A DNA stretch of 64,000 bases from Halobacillus massiliensis (GTDB lineage Bacteria > Bacillota > Bacilli > Bacillales > Halobacillaceae), in the NCBI RefSeq assembly GCF_900166625.1, contig NZ_LT800499.1, forward strand, positions 4,002,541-4,066,540, read 5' to 3'. Position numbers and translations under genes: made by a program. This document shows, in pieces, positions 42,640 to 51,556 of this stretch (within the stretch, counting starts at the first letter, position 1; every line of letters begins with the position of its first letter). The notes under the pieces are model-generated. The model saw only the letters and a program-made list of their open reading frames with translations. It made no database searches and was not told the origin of the DNA.

Positions 42640-44151
42640 ATGAAAAAGATGGTATACAATTTTTCAGACTTATGGGAGGCTTCAGTCTATGGCCCCGAAT
42701 CGCAGACCATCAGTTCAATTGTTTATGATTCAAGAGATGTGATGACCCATTCCGCCTTTGTATGTATAAAAGGAGAGCATCAAAATGGACACCGCTTTAT
42801 AGATAATGCAGTAGAGCGAGGGGCCTCAGTAATTATAGGAACAGAAAATGAACTTTTACATACAAAATCCCACCTTCACTCACATATCACCTTTATTGCA
42901 GTCACTGACAGCAAGCTAGCTATGGCAGAGCTTTCCTCACTTCTTTACGATTCCCCTAGTAGAGAACTGTTTACTGTAGGGGTAACAGGAACGAATGGAA
43001 AGACCACTGTTACTTCTTTTATCTACTCCTTATTGAACGCCTTGTCTTATAAAACGGGTTCCATTGGCACTGCCGGGATATGGGACGATAAAGAAAAGAA
43101 AGATTTTAAGCAGACAGTCCCCACCACACCCGAGAGCCCTGATCTGCAGCATGCGCTTCAATATTATCGCGACAATGACCTTCAGGCAGCCATAATAGAA
43201 TCCACTTCAATAGCAATTGCACAGCAGCGCCTGGCGACTATCGATTTTGACATCGCAGTACATACCAACCTTACACCTGAACATTTAGACTTTCATGGCA
43301 CGATAGAAAATTACAAAAAGGCCAAGTTGCAACTATTTTCAGCCGCAAAACAAGCGGTAGTAAATCTTGATGATACCGGAATGGCCCGAGATATTCTAAA
43401 ATTGAATAACGGCCCGATTATCACTTACGGCTTCCACCCGGAGGCAGACATACGGGCTGAAAAGATAGGCCATGCAGCAAACGGAACTTCACTTGCCCTC
43501 ATTTTCAATAATAAGAAATATTATGTCCAAGCCCCTTTGTTTGGAGAATACAATGTCTCTAATTTATTGGCTGCAATTGCCACATGTCACCTGATTGGTT
43601 TTACCATCGATGATATCCTTTCCGTCATTTATAAAATCAAAAGTCCAGAAGGGCGTTATCAAATCATTCAAAATCACACGTCTTTTACTATTATTATGGA
43701 CTATGCCCATACACCGGACGCGTTAACCCAGGTCCTTCAGTCAGTAAGAGAGAGACCTTACAATAAACTGATCGTTATGATAACGGGGATTGGACTGCGC
43801 GATCCTAATAAGCGTCCTATAATGGCCCAGTGTGTAGAAGGATTAGCGGATGAAATCATTGTCAGTGTCGACCAGCCCGGCTTTGCTGACAGGCATACAG
43901 TTGTTACAGATGTCCTAAAGGGATTCAAAAAACCAGAAGCTTCTAATATCCATACTGCTCTTTATCGTGAAGAAGGTATCCATTTAGCCTTAAGCCTTGC
44001 TTCAAAGGGAGACACTGTCTTATTAACTGGAATCGGATTCGGCGGGTACCAGATTATTGAAGACCAAAAGGTTCCATACTCTGAAGAGAAAGTCATTCAG
44101 GATTTTTTCGACATTCCTTGCTCTGATTTACCAGTTTTAAATGCAAAATGA
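42640..44151 (+). CDS. MurE-like Mur ligase paralogue
   Basis: 503 residues with the three Mur ligase domains: N-terminal UDP-binding (SSIVYDSRDVMTHSAFVCIK), central ATPase with GVTGTNGKTTVTSFIYSLL and HTNLTPEHLDFHGTIENYKKAK (carbamylated Lys), and C-terminal domain (DYAHTPDALTQVL, RDPNKRPIMAQCVEGLADEI). It differs from true MurE: the acceptor motif DNPR is DQPG at VSVDQPGFADRH, and EVSSHAL is ESTSIAI. So it probably joins something other than meso-diaminopimelate, or works on a different acceptor. A true murE would be in the dcw cluster; this is a stand-alone copy. Weak ribosome site before the ATG. Confidence 0.85.
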   Translation: MKKMVYNFSDLWEASVYGPESQTISSIVYDSRDVMTHSAFVCIKGEHQNGHRFIDNAVERGASVIIGTENELLHTKSHLHSHITFIAVTDSKLAMAELSSLLYDSPSRELFTVGVTGTNGKTTVTSFIYSLLNALSYKTGSIGTAGIWDDKEKKDFKQTVPTTPESPDLQHALQYYRDNDLQAAIIESTSIAIAQQRLATIDFDIAVHTNLTPEHLDFHGTIENYKKAKLQLFSAAKQAVVNLDDTGMARDILKLNNGPIITYGFHPEADIRAEKIGHAANGTSLALIFNNKKYYVQAPLFGEYNVSNLLAAIATCHLIGFTIDDILSVIYKIKSPEGRYQIIQNHTSFTIIMDYAHTPDALTQVLQSVRERPYNKLIVMITGIGLRDPNKRPIMAQCVEGLADEIIVSVDQPGFADRHTVVTDVLKGFKKPEASNIHTALYREEGIHLALSLASKGDTVLLTGIGFGGYQIIEDQKVPYSEEKVIQDFFDIPCSDLPVLNAK

Positions 44152-44225
44152 ATGAGGCAGCAAAGAATGCTGCCATACTTCTCCCCTTTCTGGAGAAATT
44201 TAATTATTAAGCTAGCAACTTTTAA

Positions 44226-44250
44226 AAAACCTCCTTTATAGGGGGGTTTC
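44226..44250 (+). terminator. Probable terminator of the MurE-like gene
   Basis: AAACCTCC and GGGGGGTTT flank a short loop TTTATA, followed by CTGTT. Imperfect T run. Confidence 0.5.
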
Positions 44251-44277
44251 TGTTGGAATAAAGTAAATAAATTCATA

Positions 44278-44324
44278 TTTCCCGGGGAATATTGACGAAT
44301 TTTAAGAAATTTTATCCCGGGAAA
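44278..44324. promoter_or_regulatory. Spaced inverted repeat upstream of dinB-like gene
   Basis: TTTCCCGGG (44278-44286) and CCCGGGAAA (44316-44324) are perfect inverted copies 29 bp apart, located 67-113 bp before the DinB start codon. The A/T-rich middle holds TTGACG. It could be a pair of operator half sites or a transcript hairpin. Confidence 0.35.
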
Positions 44325-44390
44325 GGGGATTAAATACTGAATGAAGAATATAGGTAATAACACAAAAAATTTCTATATGAGGTTATAACT

Positions 44391-44861
44391 ATGAATAACT
44401 ACTGTCAAATGGCATTTCATCAATTGGAAATTGTCATCGCATCAATCTCAGAAATATTAGGCCAGCTGAATGAAGAAGATCTAAAGTTTCGTCCAACAGA
44501 TGGGAAATTCTCAATTGGAGAACTTCTCGAACATATTGCCATCATTCCTTCTGCTGATGGAAAAGTTGCAGAGGGATTATCGGAAAGGGAAATGAAAAGG
44601 TATTATGACTCTATTTCCTTAAAGACGACCGAAGAGATCTCTGCTGCACTGTATGAGCATTTTGCGCAGTTAAAGTTTCAATATGAGAGCTATACGGAAG
44701 AACATTTATTTACAGAAATCACTTCATGGTGGGGGGTTACGTATACGAGATATGAATGGCTTCTTGAGATGCTGGCTCATATGTATCACCATCGCGGCCA
44801 GCTCCATGCCATACTCGTTCATACATACAATAAAGATTTAGAAATTTTATTATTTGAATAA
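44391..44861 (+). CDS. DinB-like four-helix-bundle protein
   Basis: 156 residues. DinB/YfiT superfamily: metal His in GELLEHIA and two in the C-terminal LAHMYHHRGQLHAIL, the usual three-His pattern of this fold. Such proteins are metal-dependent thiol transferases or of unknown role, often induced by damage. Ribosome site TGAGG before ATG. Followed by a terminator. Confidence 0.85.
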   Translation: MNNYCQMAFHQLEIVIASISEILGQLNEEDLKFRPTDGKFSIGELLEHIAIIPSADGKVAEGLSEREMKRYYDSISLKTTEEISAALYEHFAQLKFQYESYTEEHLFTEITSWWGVTYTRYEWLLEMLAHMYHHRGQLHAILVHTYNKDLEILLFE

Positions 44862-44871
44862 TCTTCTGCCT

Positions 44872-44903
44872 GAGAACTCCATTTAAAATGGGGTTCTTTT
44901 TTA
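44872..44903 (+). terminator. Terminator of the DinB gene
   Basis: AGAACTCCATTT and AAATGGGGTTCT form the stem, followed by TTTTTTAT. Confidence 0.8.
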
Positions 44904-45055
44904 TATCCAATTGATAAAATCCTTACACAATTGATATTAACCCATTTAATTATAATGCCCTCCTTCTTCTACCCCATTATTCATTCGTCCAACCCAGTAC
45001 ATCAAACAAAAAACACAGTAAAACATTCATCCATTAATTTAAAACATTAATTAAT

Positions 45056-45113
45056 TTATAATTAATATAAATTAATATTGATTTTTACTAAACTTATATT
45101 ATAATCATTATTG
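45056..45113 (+). promoter_or_regulatory. Catalase promoter with two PerR-box-like sites
   Basis: Sigma-A promoter TTGATT (45078-45083), 16 bp, TATAAT (45100-45105). TTATAATCATTATTG at 45099-45113 covers the -10 and matches the PerR consensus TTATAATNATTATAA at 12 of 14 defined bases. TTATAATTAATATAA at 45056-45070, upstream of the -35, matches at 13 of 14. Peroxide inactivation of PerR would derepress katA. Assignment by motif only. Confidence 0.7.
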
Positions 45114-45141
45114 AAACTATTTCTACGGAGAGGTGACGATT

Positions 45142-46605
45142 ATGTCAGAAACACAGAACAGAGAGCAGTTAACAACCAGCGGCGGTGCCCCTGTTGGAGA
45201 CAATCAGAACTCCATTACCGCAGGATCCCGTGGACCAACACTGATTCAAGATGTCCATCTGTTGGAGAAGCTTGCTCACTTTAATAGAGAACGTATCCCA
45301 GAGCGCGTAGTTCACGCAAAAGGAGCAGGGGCTCACGGCTACTTTGAAGTCACAAATGATGTTTCACCATATACAAAGGCAAAATTTTTAAATAAAGTTG
45401 GAAAACGCACGCCTGTTTTTACTCGCTTCTCTACGGTTGCGGGAGAAAGAGGATCAGCGGATACTGTGCGCGACCCGCGCGGTTTTGCTGTAAAGTTTTA
45501 TACAGAGGACGGAAATTATGACCTCGTCGGAAATAATACACCAGTCTTCTTTCTAAGAGATGCGATTAAGTTCCCTGACTTTATCCATACACAAAAAAGA
45601 AACCCTGCGACTAATATGAAGGACCCAAATGCTGTGTGGGATTTCTTCTCCCTCTCACCAGAGTCACTTCATCAAGTAACAATTCTACACACTGACCGCG
45701 GCATCCCTGCAACTTACCGCCACATGCACGGTTTTGGAAGCCATACCTTTAAATGGACAAATGAAGAGGGGAACTCTGTATGGGTGAAATATCACTTTAA
45801 ATCCGAGCAGGGAATAAAGAACATCGATGAGGAAACTGGAAACAAAATAGCTGGAGAAAACCCTGATTACAAGACAGGAGATCTGTATGAGGCTATTGAA
45901 AAAGGATCCTACCCTTCCTGGAAAGTGTATGTGCAGATTATGCCATTGGAGGAGGCACAAACATATCGCTTCGATCCGTTTGATGTGACAAAAGTATGGT
46001 CGCAAAAAGACTATCCGTTAATTGAAGTCGGCCGTATGGTGCTGGATCAAAATCCCGAAAATTATTTTGCAGAAGTGGAACAGGCAGCTTTCTCACCCGG
46101 ACGATTTGTGCCAGGTATTGAAGCATCACCTGATAAGATGCTGCAAGGTCGTCTGTTTGCTTACTCAGATGCCCACCGCTATCGACTGGGAGCAAATCAT
46201 GAAGCGCTGCCGGTTAACCGCCCGCGTGTTCAAGTAAATAACTATCAGCGGGATGGCTTGATGAGATTTGATGGAAACGGCGGCGGAAAGCCTAACTATG
46301 AGCCAAACAGCTATGGCGGCCCAGCAGAGGATCCAAACAGCAAAGGGGCACCTTTAGAAGTATCCGGTTACGCTGACAGTGTCCGCTATGACGAAAGCGA
46401 CTATTACACTCAGGCCGGTGACTTGTACCGTTTACTAGACAACGAGGAAAAAGCACGCTTAGTAAAAAATATTGTCGAGTCCATGAAAACTGTAGAAAAA
46501 GACGAAATTAAGCTTCGACAAATCGAGCATTTTTCCAAAGCTGACCCAGAATACGGGCAGCTTGTAGCTGAAGGACTGGGCCTTAAAGTTCCTGAGATCG
46601 TTTAA
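45142..46605 (+). CDS. katA: Catalase (clade 3, KatA-like)
   Basis: 487 residues from ATG 45142, 6 nt after GGAGAGGTG; a GTG 9 nt upstream is in frame but lies in the ribosome site. Heme catalase that splits H2O2 in the cytosol. Distal His in [17 protein letters not shown], Asn in [19 protein letters not shown], proximal heme ligand Tyr in [16 protein letters not shown]. Length around 480 fits the small-subunit class. Preceded by two PerR-like boxes; closed by a strong terminator. Confidence 0.97.
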   Translation: MSETQNREQLTTSGGAPVGDNQNSITAGSRGPTLIQDVHLLEKLAHFNRERIPERVVHAKGAGAHGYFEVTNDVSPYTKAKFLNKVGKRTPVFTRFSTVAGERGSADTVRDPRGFAVKFYTEDGNYDLVGNNTPVFFLRDAIKFPDFIHTQKRNPATNMKDPNAVWDFFSLSPESLHQVTILHTDRGIPATYRHMHGFGSHTFKWTNEEGNSVWVKYHFKSEQGIKNIDEETGNKIAGENPDYKTGDLYEAIEKGSYPSWKVYVQIMPLEEAQTYRFDPFDVTKVWSQKDYPLIEVGRMVLDQNPENYFAEVEQAAFSPGRFVPGIEASPDKMLQGRLFAYSDAHRYRLGANHEALPVNRPRVQVNNYQRDGLMRFDGNGGGKPNYEPNSYGGPAEDPNSKGAPLEVSGYADSVRYDESDYYTQAGDLYRLLDNEEKARLVKNIVESMKTVEKDEIKLRQIEHFSKADPEYGQLVAEGLGLKVPEIV

Positions 46606-46610
46606 TAATA

Positions 46611-46647
46611 AAAGCCTCCGCCTTATTAAAAAGGCGGAGGCTTTTTC
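46611..46647. terminator. Bidirectional terminator between katA and the FNT gene
   Basis: AAAGCCTCCGCCTT pairs with AAGGCGGAGGCTTT, T run to the right and A run to the left. Confidence 0.9.
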
Positions 46648-47514
46648 CTAGTCTGTAAGATGCTCCTTATAAGCATAAGAGAATAATAACGACACGAGAA
46701 TTCCCCCGCCGATCAAGTTTCCAATACTTGCAGGAATAAGATTAAAAAATAGATATTCGTACCATGTGTATTTGTCAGAGGTGAGTAATCCCATACTAAA
46801 ATATCCCATATTTGCTGCACTGTGCTGGAAATTTCCTGCCACAAATAAAATAACAGGAAGTGTAGTTCCTAAGATTTTACCCGTAATATCACGAGCAGCA
46901 GTAGTTAGAAAAGCAGCCATTCCGATCAGCCAGTTTGCCAGCACACCAGAAACAACAACTTCAAACCACCCCTTTACTCCCTGGTCCATAAATTTCATCT
47001 TTTTTTCGAGGTAAGAAGAAAGCTCCGTGTAAAACTGGGGATCAAGAGATGCCGACCACTGGATAAGACCTGCAACAGCCAATGCTCCAATAATATTCCC
47101 TATATATGCACTAGCCCAGAATTTGTAAATATTCACCTTCATTAAATTGGCTTTATTAAACAAATAGGATGGCAGCAGCACATTTATTTCCGTAAACAGA
47201 ACACCGCCTGAGATGAATACAAGAGCATATCCTGTGGCAAATCCAAGCCCGGATAATAAATAATACAACCCCTGTATTTCTACCCCTTCAGCCAGCAAGA
47301 TGGAGAAAACAGCTCCAAACGTCATAAACGCTCCGGCAGAAAGCGCCAGCAGGAACTGGCCTCTAAAAGGCTGAGCTAGATGATCTCTTCCTTTCTCGCC
47401 AAATTCATTAACTATTTGAGAAGGTAAATAAAACTGTCTATCCGGCTGACTTGTATCTTTATCTTGATTTTCATTACTTTGAATACTCTCTTGGTTCTCC
47501 TGTTCCTTTTTCAT
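46648..47514 (-). CDS. Formate/nitrite transporter (FNT) family channel
   Basis: 288 residues with six membrane helices after a ~45-residue hydrophilic, Asn/Gln-rich N-terminus. FNT features include LALSAGAFMTFGAVFSILL, the second-half GVLANWLIGMAAFLTTAARD, and FVAGNFQHSAANMGYF with the pore His region. GGAGGG precedes the ATG. It moves formate, nitrite or similar monovalent anions. Which anion cannot be told from sequence; no fdh or nir genes are nearby. Confidence 0.9.
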   Translation of the reverse strand: MKKEQENQESIQSNENQDKDTSQPDRQFYLPSQIVNEFGEKGRDHLAQPFRGQFLLALSAGAFMTFGAVFSILLAEGVEIQGLYYLLSGLGFATGYALVFISGGVLFTEINVLLPSYLFNKANLMKVNIYKFWASAYIGNIIGALAVAGLIQWSASLDPQFYTELSSYLEKKMKFMDQGVKGWFEVVVSGVLANWLIGMAAFLTTAARDITGKILGTTLPVILFVAGNFQHSAANMGYFSMGLLTSDKYTWYEYLFFNLIPASIGNLIGGGILVSLLFSYAYKEHLTD

Positions 47515-47642
47515 TTACTTCCCTCCAATACCTCTTCTTTTCCCGTTTCTTTCTAAAAGTAACCTGAAACCGAAAGGAAGCATGAATATTTAGGAAGAAT
47601 AAGGTCAACTTACTACTACAGAACCATCAAGGAGGAGTAAAC

Positions 47643-47816
47643 ATGCCGAGGGACGAAATTTGTTTAGCATGCGACGGAAAAGGACTTCTAATGGATGACG
47701 AAGAGTGGCAGTATACTTGTAAAGTATGTAACGGTGACGGCCTTATGCCCCAGCATTCAAATGTAGCAAACAGGGAAATTGCAGATGTTGATGAAATGAA
47801 CCGTATTTTAGATTAA
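47643..47816 (+). CDS. Small DnaJ-type zinc-finger protein
   Basis: 57 residues. Two CxxCxGxG-type motifs are present: CLACDGKG and CKVCNGDG, 15 residues apart, giving a single DnaJ-like zinc finger without a J domain. The rest is acidic (ADVDEMNRILD). ATG 6 nt after CAAGGAGGAG. Its own terminator follows. Possibly a chaperone-associated or redox-sensing zinc protein; unknown. Confidence 0.8.
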   Translation: MPRDEICLACDGKGLLMDDEEWQYTCKVCNGDGLMPQHSNVANREIADVDEMNRILD

Positions 47817-47852
47817 AGTCTTTTATTTAAGACAGGATATCTGACATATCAA

Positions 47853-47882
47853 AAAAGCACTGGACTCTGGTCCAGTGCTTTT
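47853..47882. terminator. Bidirectional terminator
   Basis: AAAAGCACTGGAC pairs perfectly with GTCCAGTGCTTTT around a 4 nt loop, between two convergent genes. Confidence 0.9.
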
Positions 47883-47886
47883 CTAT

Positions 47887-48333
47887 TTATAAAGATTCAG
47901 TTGTCGTTTCAGCCACCGAGTGCTTTGGCTTACGAACAAGTGCTATAATTCCTGCTACTACAAACGCAATTGATGCAAAGAGAGCCATACCGATCGATGA
48001 AAATGCGGTAATAACCCCCGTTACGATTAGAATAATCCCTGCGGCTTTCGGCTTTTTATTCCCCTTCAGAAATACAATACTTACGATACCTAATACAATT
48101 CCAGCTATCGCTGAAATAAGAACCAGCCAGGATCCAAGATCAATAAAGGACAGGACTTCATCAATAGGAACTTCTTCAGGATTCAAGTTAGGATCTGAAT
48201 ATAAAACACTTTCAAATTCTGCCCTCAGGCTGGGATCACCGCTAACGTTCACTAATAAACCTGCCAGGAAAGCAAGCAGTCCATAAAGGACGGTTCCGAT
48301 AACCGTGAATACTATTTCTACTGTACGCTTCAT
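47887..48333 (-). CDS. DUF4064 membrane protein
   Basis: 148 residues, four membrane helices (IVFTVIGTVLYGLLAFLAGL, LVLISAIAGIVLGIVSIVFL, AAGIILIVTGVITAFSSIGM, ALFASIAFVVAGIIALV) with an acidic extracellular loop after helix 1 (SVLYSDPNLNPEEVP). Matches the DUF4064 family of Firmicutes. Sits 21 bp downstream of an ABC transporter pair in the same direction, so it may be co-transcribed. Function unknown. Confidence 0.8.
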   Translation of the reverse strand: MKRTVEIVFTVIGTVLYGLLAFLAGLLVNVSGDPSLRAEFESVLYSDPNLNPEEVPIDEVLSFIDLGSWLVLISAIAGIVLGIVSIVFLKGNKKPKAAGIILIVTGVITAFSSIGMALFASIAFVVAGIIALVRKPKHSVAETTTESL

Positions 48334-48354
48334 AAAGATAACACTCCTCTGTCA

Positions 48355-49317
48355 TTATGCGTTTGTTACATCTCGTTTTGTAAAGAAAAGCCATGCTAGA
48401 CCCATAAACACTATAAAATAAGCAATGAGCATGGTAATCGAAAACTCAAGGGTTAAACCCTCAAGCATTGGTGTGCCTGTGAAAAATTGATTTAAATTAG
48501 TATTGGCAAAGAGAATGTACTTTGCCCAATCTTTTCCTGCAAAAAAACCTACAATCGCATTCCCTGACATCATTAGAAAAATCGCTATACCAATGGCTAG
48601 AGCACTGCTTCTGAATATAGCCGAGATCATAAAAGCAAAAGTGGCCATCATCACCAGATTTACAGAACTTAATAAGTATTCAATCACAGTATGCTGGAAC
48701 AGCGGAGTCTCCTGCACCTCTCCTGCCTTCATGTAAATGTGAGGTTCCCCGGCACCTGAAAAACCAAACAGAAGTCCACCTGCAATGAAAGCCATGATAT
48801 ATAAAAAGAATAACATGCTGAGGGCATTCAAAAGTACAGAAACATATTTAGCCCCTAAAATTTTCGTTCGTGAAATGGGTCGAATCAGCAGCAGTTTAAT
48901 TGTACCCCATCTGAACTCGTTTGCAATTATACTAGCCGCAATAACTATTGTAAAAAGGCTGATCAGGGATACATTTGTCCTGTTTTCCTGTACAAAATCC
49001 CATACATTATATTCAGCAGGCGGGATATCATTCTCCAGGCGATATTCATTAAGTGCAATCTGCTCCTCATGATAATCTGCCATAAATTCCTCTTCTTGAG
49101 CTTCCTTTTGCATCTGTTCATTCTCCTGCTGAAGCTGCTGTTTCCAGTCTTCCGCCACTTGAGATTCTTCTGAAACTCCTCCTTCAACCTTAAATAAGAC
49201 TCCAAGGCCGATTACAATGGCGGCTATTAGAATGACCATTATCCATGTCGAAATTTGGGAATATGTTTTCATTTGTTCGTTTCGTACAAGCTGGAAAAAA
49301 TTACTCAATGGCTCCAT
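48355..49317 (-). CDS. ABC-2 type transporter permease
   Basis: 320 residues, about six membrane helices with a long Gln/Glu-rich extracytoplasmic or coiled segment after the first (EESQVAEDWKQQLQQENEQM and on). Typical ABC-2 elements: SIIANEFRWGTIKLLLIRPI and SRTKILGAKYVSVLLNALSM. The ATG at 49317 lies directly on GGAG; the in-frame TTG at 49308 (MSNFFQLVRNEQ) has better spacing to GGAG and matches the family N-terminus, so it may be the real start. Overlaps the ATPase gene. Function: probably drug/bacteriocin export or membrane homeostasis. Confidence 0.85.
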   Translation of the reverse strand: MEPLSNFFQLVRNEQMKTYSQISTWIMVILIAAIVIGLGVLFKVEGGVSEESQVAEDWKQQLQQENEQMQKEAQEEEFMADYHEEQIALNEYRLENDIPPAEYNVWDFVQENRTNVSLISLFTIVIAASIIANEFRWGTIKLLLIRPISRTKILGAKYVSVLLNALSMLFFLYIMAFIAGGLLFGFSGAGEPHIYMKAGEVQETPLFQHTVIEYLLSSVNLVMMATFAFMISAIFRSSALAIGIAIFLMMSGNAIVGFFAGKDWAKYILFANTNLNQFFTGTPMLEGLTLEFSITMLIAYFIVFMGLAWLFFTKRDVTNA

Positions 49318-50218
49318 CTCCTATCAAATCCAGGAATTTATCCTCCAGGGTCGCCCGCCTTGCAGCAACGCTGTATATTTTAATGTTGTGTTTGGTGAGT
49401 TCCTGAATGATTAAAGGAATTTCTTCCTTTTGCGCGGTAAATATTAATTCCTTTTTTTCCCTCTTTACTTGACTATCCCTTTTTTTAAGAATAGCCTCTG
49501 CCTCTTCTATAGGCACAGCTTCTAAATTAACCTCTTTCTGGTCAGCTTCATCTACAGCTTCTTGAACAGACTGAATGGAAACGAGTTCCCCATTTTTAAT
49601 AATGCCGATCCGATCACACATCATCTCCATTTCAGATAAAATGTGACTTGATACAATAACAGCTACTCCTGATTCCTCAGCGAGTCTTCGAATATAGGAA
49701 CGTATCTCCCGGATACCGGATGGGTCTAGTCCGTTGGTCGGCTCATCGAGAACGAGAACCGAGGGATTATGTAACAGAGCCTGAGCAATTCCCAGCCGCT
49801 GCCTCATCCCAAGAGAATATTTTGATACTTTTTCTTTCATTCTTTTTTCCAGCCCTACCAGCTTAACGACTTCGATGATCCGTTCTTTGCTGATGCCTGG
49901 AATCATCCGGCTGTAATGGACTAAGTTTTTATAACCGCTCATAAATGGATACATTTCAGGATTTTCAACAATTCCTCCGACATGACGAATGGCTTTTTTA
50001 AAATCTTTTCTTACACTGAATCCTTTAATAAACACGTCTCCATCCGTCATACTTATCAGACCTGCCATCATACGAATCGTTGTCGTTTTACCTGCTCCGT
50101 TAGGACCAAGAAACCCGAATACTTCTCCCTCATATATTTCAAAATCCAGCCCTTTAATAATCTGTTTTCCTTTTATTGTCTTCTTAAGACCTTTTAACTG
50201 GACTACAGGTTCTGCCAT
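49301..50218 (-). CDS. ABC transporter ATP-binding protein (BcrA/YhaQ-like)
   Basis: 305 residues from ATG 50218, 5 nt after AAGGAGAGG; the frame is open to 50239. Walker A GFLGPNGAGKTTTIRMMAGL, Q-loop IVENPEMYPFMSGYKNLVHY, signature VSKYSLGMRQRLGIAQAL, Walker B VLVLDEPTNGLDPSG, H-loop IVSSHILSEMEMMCDRIGI. The ~80-residue C-terminal domain after the ATPase is usual for this exporter group. Partner of the adjoining ABC-2 permease. Resembles bacitracin- and bacteriocin-immunity type exporters; the substrate is unknown. Confidence 0.9.
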   Translation of the reverse strand: MAEPVVQLKGLKKTIKGKQIIKGLDFEIYEGEVFGFLGPNGAGKTTTIRMMAGLISMTDGDVFIKGFSVRKDFKKAIRHVGGIVENPEMYPFMSGYKNLVHYSRMIPGISKERIIEVVKLVGLEKRMKEKVSKYSLGMRQRLGIAQALLHNPSVLVLDEPTNGLDPSGIREIRSYIRRLAEESGVAVIVSSHILSEMEMMCDRIGIIKNGELVSIQSVQEAVDEADQKEVNLEAVPIEEAEAILKKRDSQVKREKKELIFTAQKEEIPLIIQELTKHNIKIYSVAARRATLEDKFLDLIGDGAIE

Positions 50219-50408
50219 TCTATCCTCTCCTTCTATCACCTTGTGACAGTTATTTCTACGAATTATATTTACTTCCGTTTCACATTTATCGAAATTTCAC
50301 TATCTCTCATAAAGTTCCTTAAAGAGAGAATACTGTTCCTATCAATGGATATACAGGGTTTTCTTTGATAAAATTTAACTAAATCCTTTCAGGAAGGAGG
50401 AACAAAAA

Positions 50409-51539
50409 ATGAAAATTGTTTCAATTGAACCAACCCCGAGCCCGCATTCAATGAAAATCAATCTAAACGAAGAACTGTCGGCCGGTGAAACATACAACTA
50501 TAAAATAGGCGAAATTGAGGATAGTGCTCCTCGTTTTGTTCATGAACTTTTTCAAATAGACGGAGTCAAAGGCTTATACCATGTTGCCGACTTTATAGCC
50601 CTGGAGCGCAGTCCGAAAACCGCCTGGGAAGAAATTCTTCCCCAAGTACGTAAAGTGTTCGGCTCTGAAGAAGCTGACACACCTGCTGAAAAACAACAGA
50701 CACCTGATGATTCTTTTGGCGAGGTAAAAGTGTTCGTTCAAATGTTTAGAGGAATTCCTATGCAGGTAAAGCTCGAAGAAGACGGCGAGGAAAAACGAGT
50801 GGGTCTTCCAGAAAGATTTATGAACGCGGCAATGGAAGCATCCCCGGCTTCTCCTAATATGATCATGGAAAGAAAATGGGTAGAACAGAGCCCCCGTTAC
50901 GGTGATGCAGAGGAAATCGGCGAACAGTTGAAAGAGGAGCTCTCCGCAAGCTATGATGAGGAACGACTGAAAGAACTGGTTAAACAAGCGTTTGATCAAG
51001 ATTCTAATGAGCCTTTAAAGCCTGAGAAAGCAAGAGTTTCCCTTGAGACGATGAACAATCCAGATTGGAAAGTAAGATATGCAGCCCTTGATCGAATGGA
51101 TCCAGAGATCGAAGACCTTCCTGTATTAGATAAAGCACTCGATGATCAAAAGGCCTCGATCCGCCGCTTAGCTACGGCTTATTTAGGGATGATAGAAGAA
51201 CCGGAAGTGCTCCCTTATTTATATAAGGCACTCGATGATAAAACTGTTACCGTAAGAAGAACAGCTGGTGACTGTTTATCTGATCTCGGTTTTAAAGAAG
51301 CGATGCCTAAAGTGATCGAAACACTAAAAGATTCAAACCGCTTAGTCAGATGGCGTGCCGCTATGTTTCTTTATGAATTAGGGGATAAATTAGCACTGCC
51401 TGCCCTTAAAGAAGCGAGCAATGACCCTGAATTTGAAGTCCGCCTGCAGGTAAACATGGCCATTGAAAGAATTGAGGGCGGAGAAGAAGCTAAAGGATCC
51501 GTCTGGCATCAAATGACACAAGCTACTAAACAAAAATAA
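50409..51539 (+). CDS. CvfC-like protein: Nfu N-terminal domain plus HEAT repeats
   Basis: 376 residues. The N-terminal ~90 residues (IEPTPSPHSMKINLNEEL, FVHELFQIDGVKGLYHVADF, LERSPKTAWEEILPQVRKVF) match the Nfu/NifU N-terminal domain. The C-terminal half is HEAT repeats (DWKVRYAALDRMDPEIEDLP, ASIRRLATAYLGMIEEPEVL, KTVTVRRTAGDCLSDLGF, NRLVRWRAAMFLYELGD). This layout is found in the Staphylococcus conserved virulence factor C group. A scaffold role is suggested but not proven. AAGGAGGAAC precedes the ATG. The next gene is bacilliredoxin, 17 bp away. Confidence 0.85.
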   Translation: MKIVSIEPTPSPHSMKINLNEELSAGETYNYKIGEIEDSAPRFVHELFQIDGVKGLYHVADFIALERSPKTAWEEILPQVRKVFGSEEADTPAEKQQTPDDSFGEVKVFVQMFRGIPMQVKLEEDGEEKRVGLPERFMNAAMEASPASPNMIMERKWVEQSPRYGDAEEIGEQLKEELSASYDEERLKELVKQAFDQDSNEPLKPEKARVSLETMNNPDWKVRYAALDRMDPEIEDLPVLDKALDDQKASIRRLATAYLGMIEEPEVLPYLYKALDDKTVTVRRTAGDCLSDLGFKEAMPKVIETLKDSNRLVRWRAAMFLYELGDKLALPALKEASNDPEFEVRLQVNMAIERIEGGEEAKGSVWHQMTQATKQK

Positions 51540-51556
51540 ACAGGAGGTATGCTTTT

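Noticed and set aside
44930-45120. AT-rich stretch before the catalase gene as a replication origin or attachment site
   Set aside because: Explained by promoter and PerR-like boxes; no DnaA boxes or repeats beyond these.
45685-46195. Antisense ORFs of 85-106 codons inside the catalase gene
   Set aside because: Shadow frames of a highly conserved gene.
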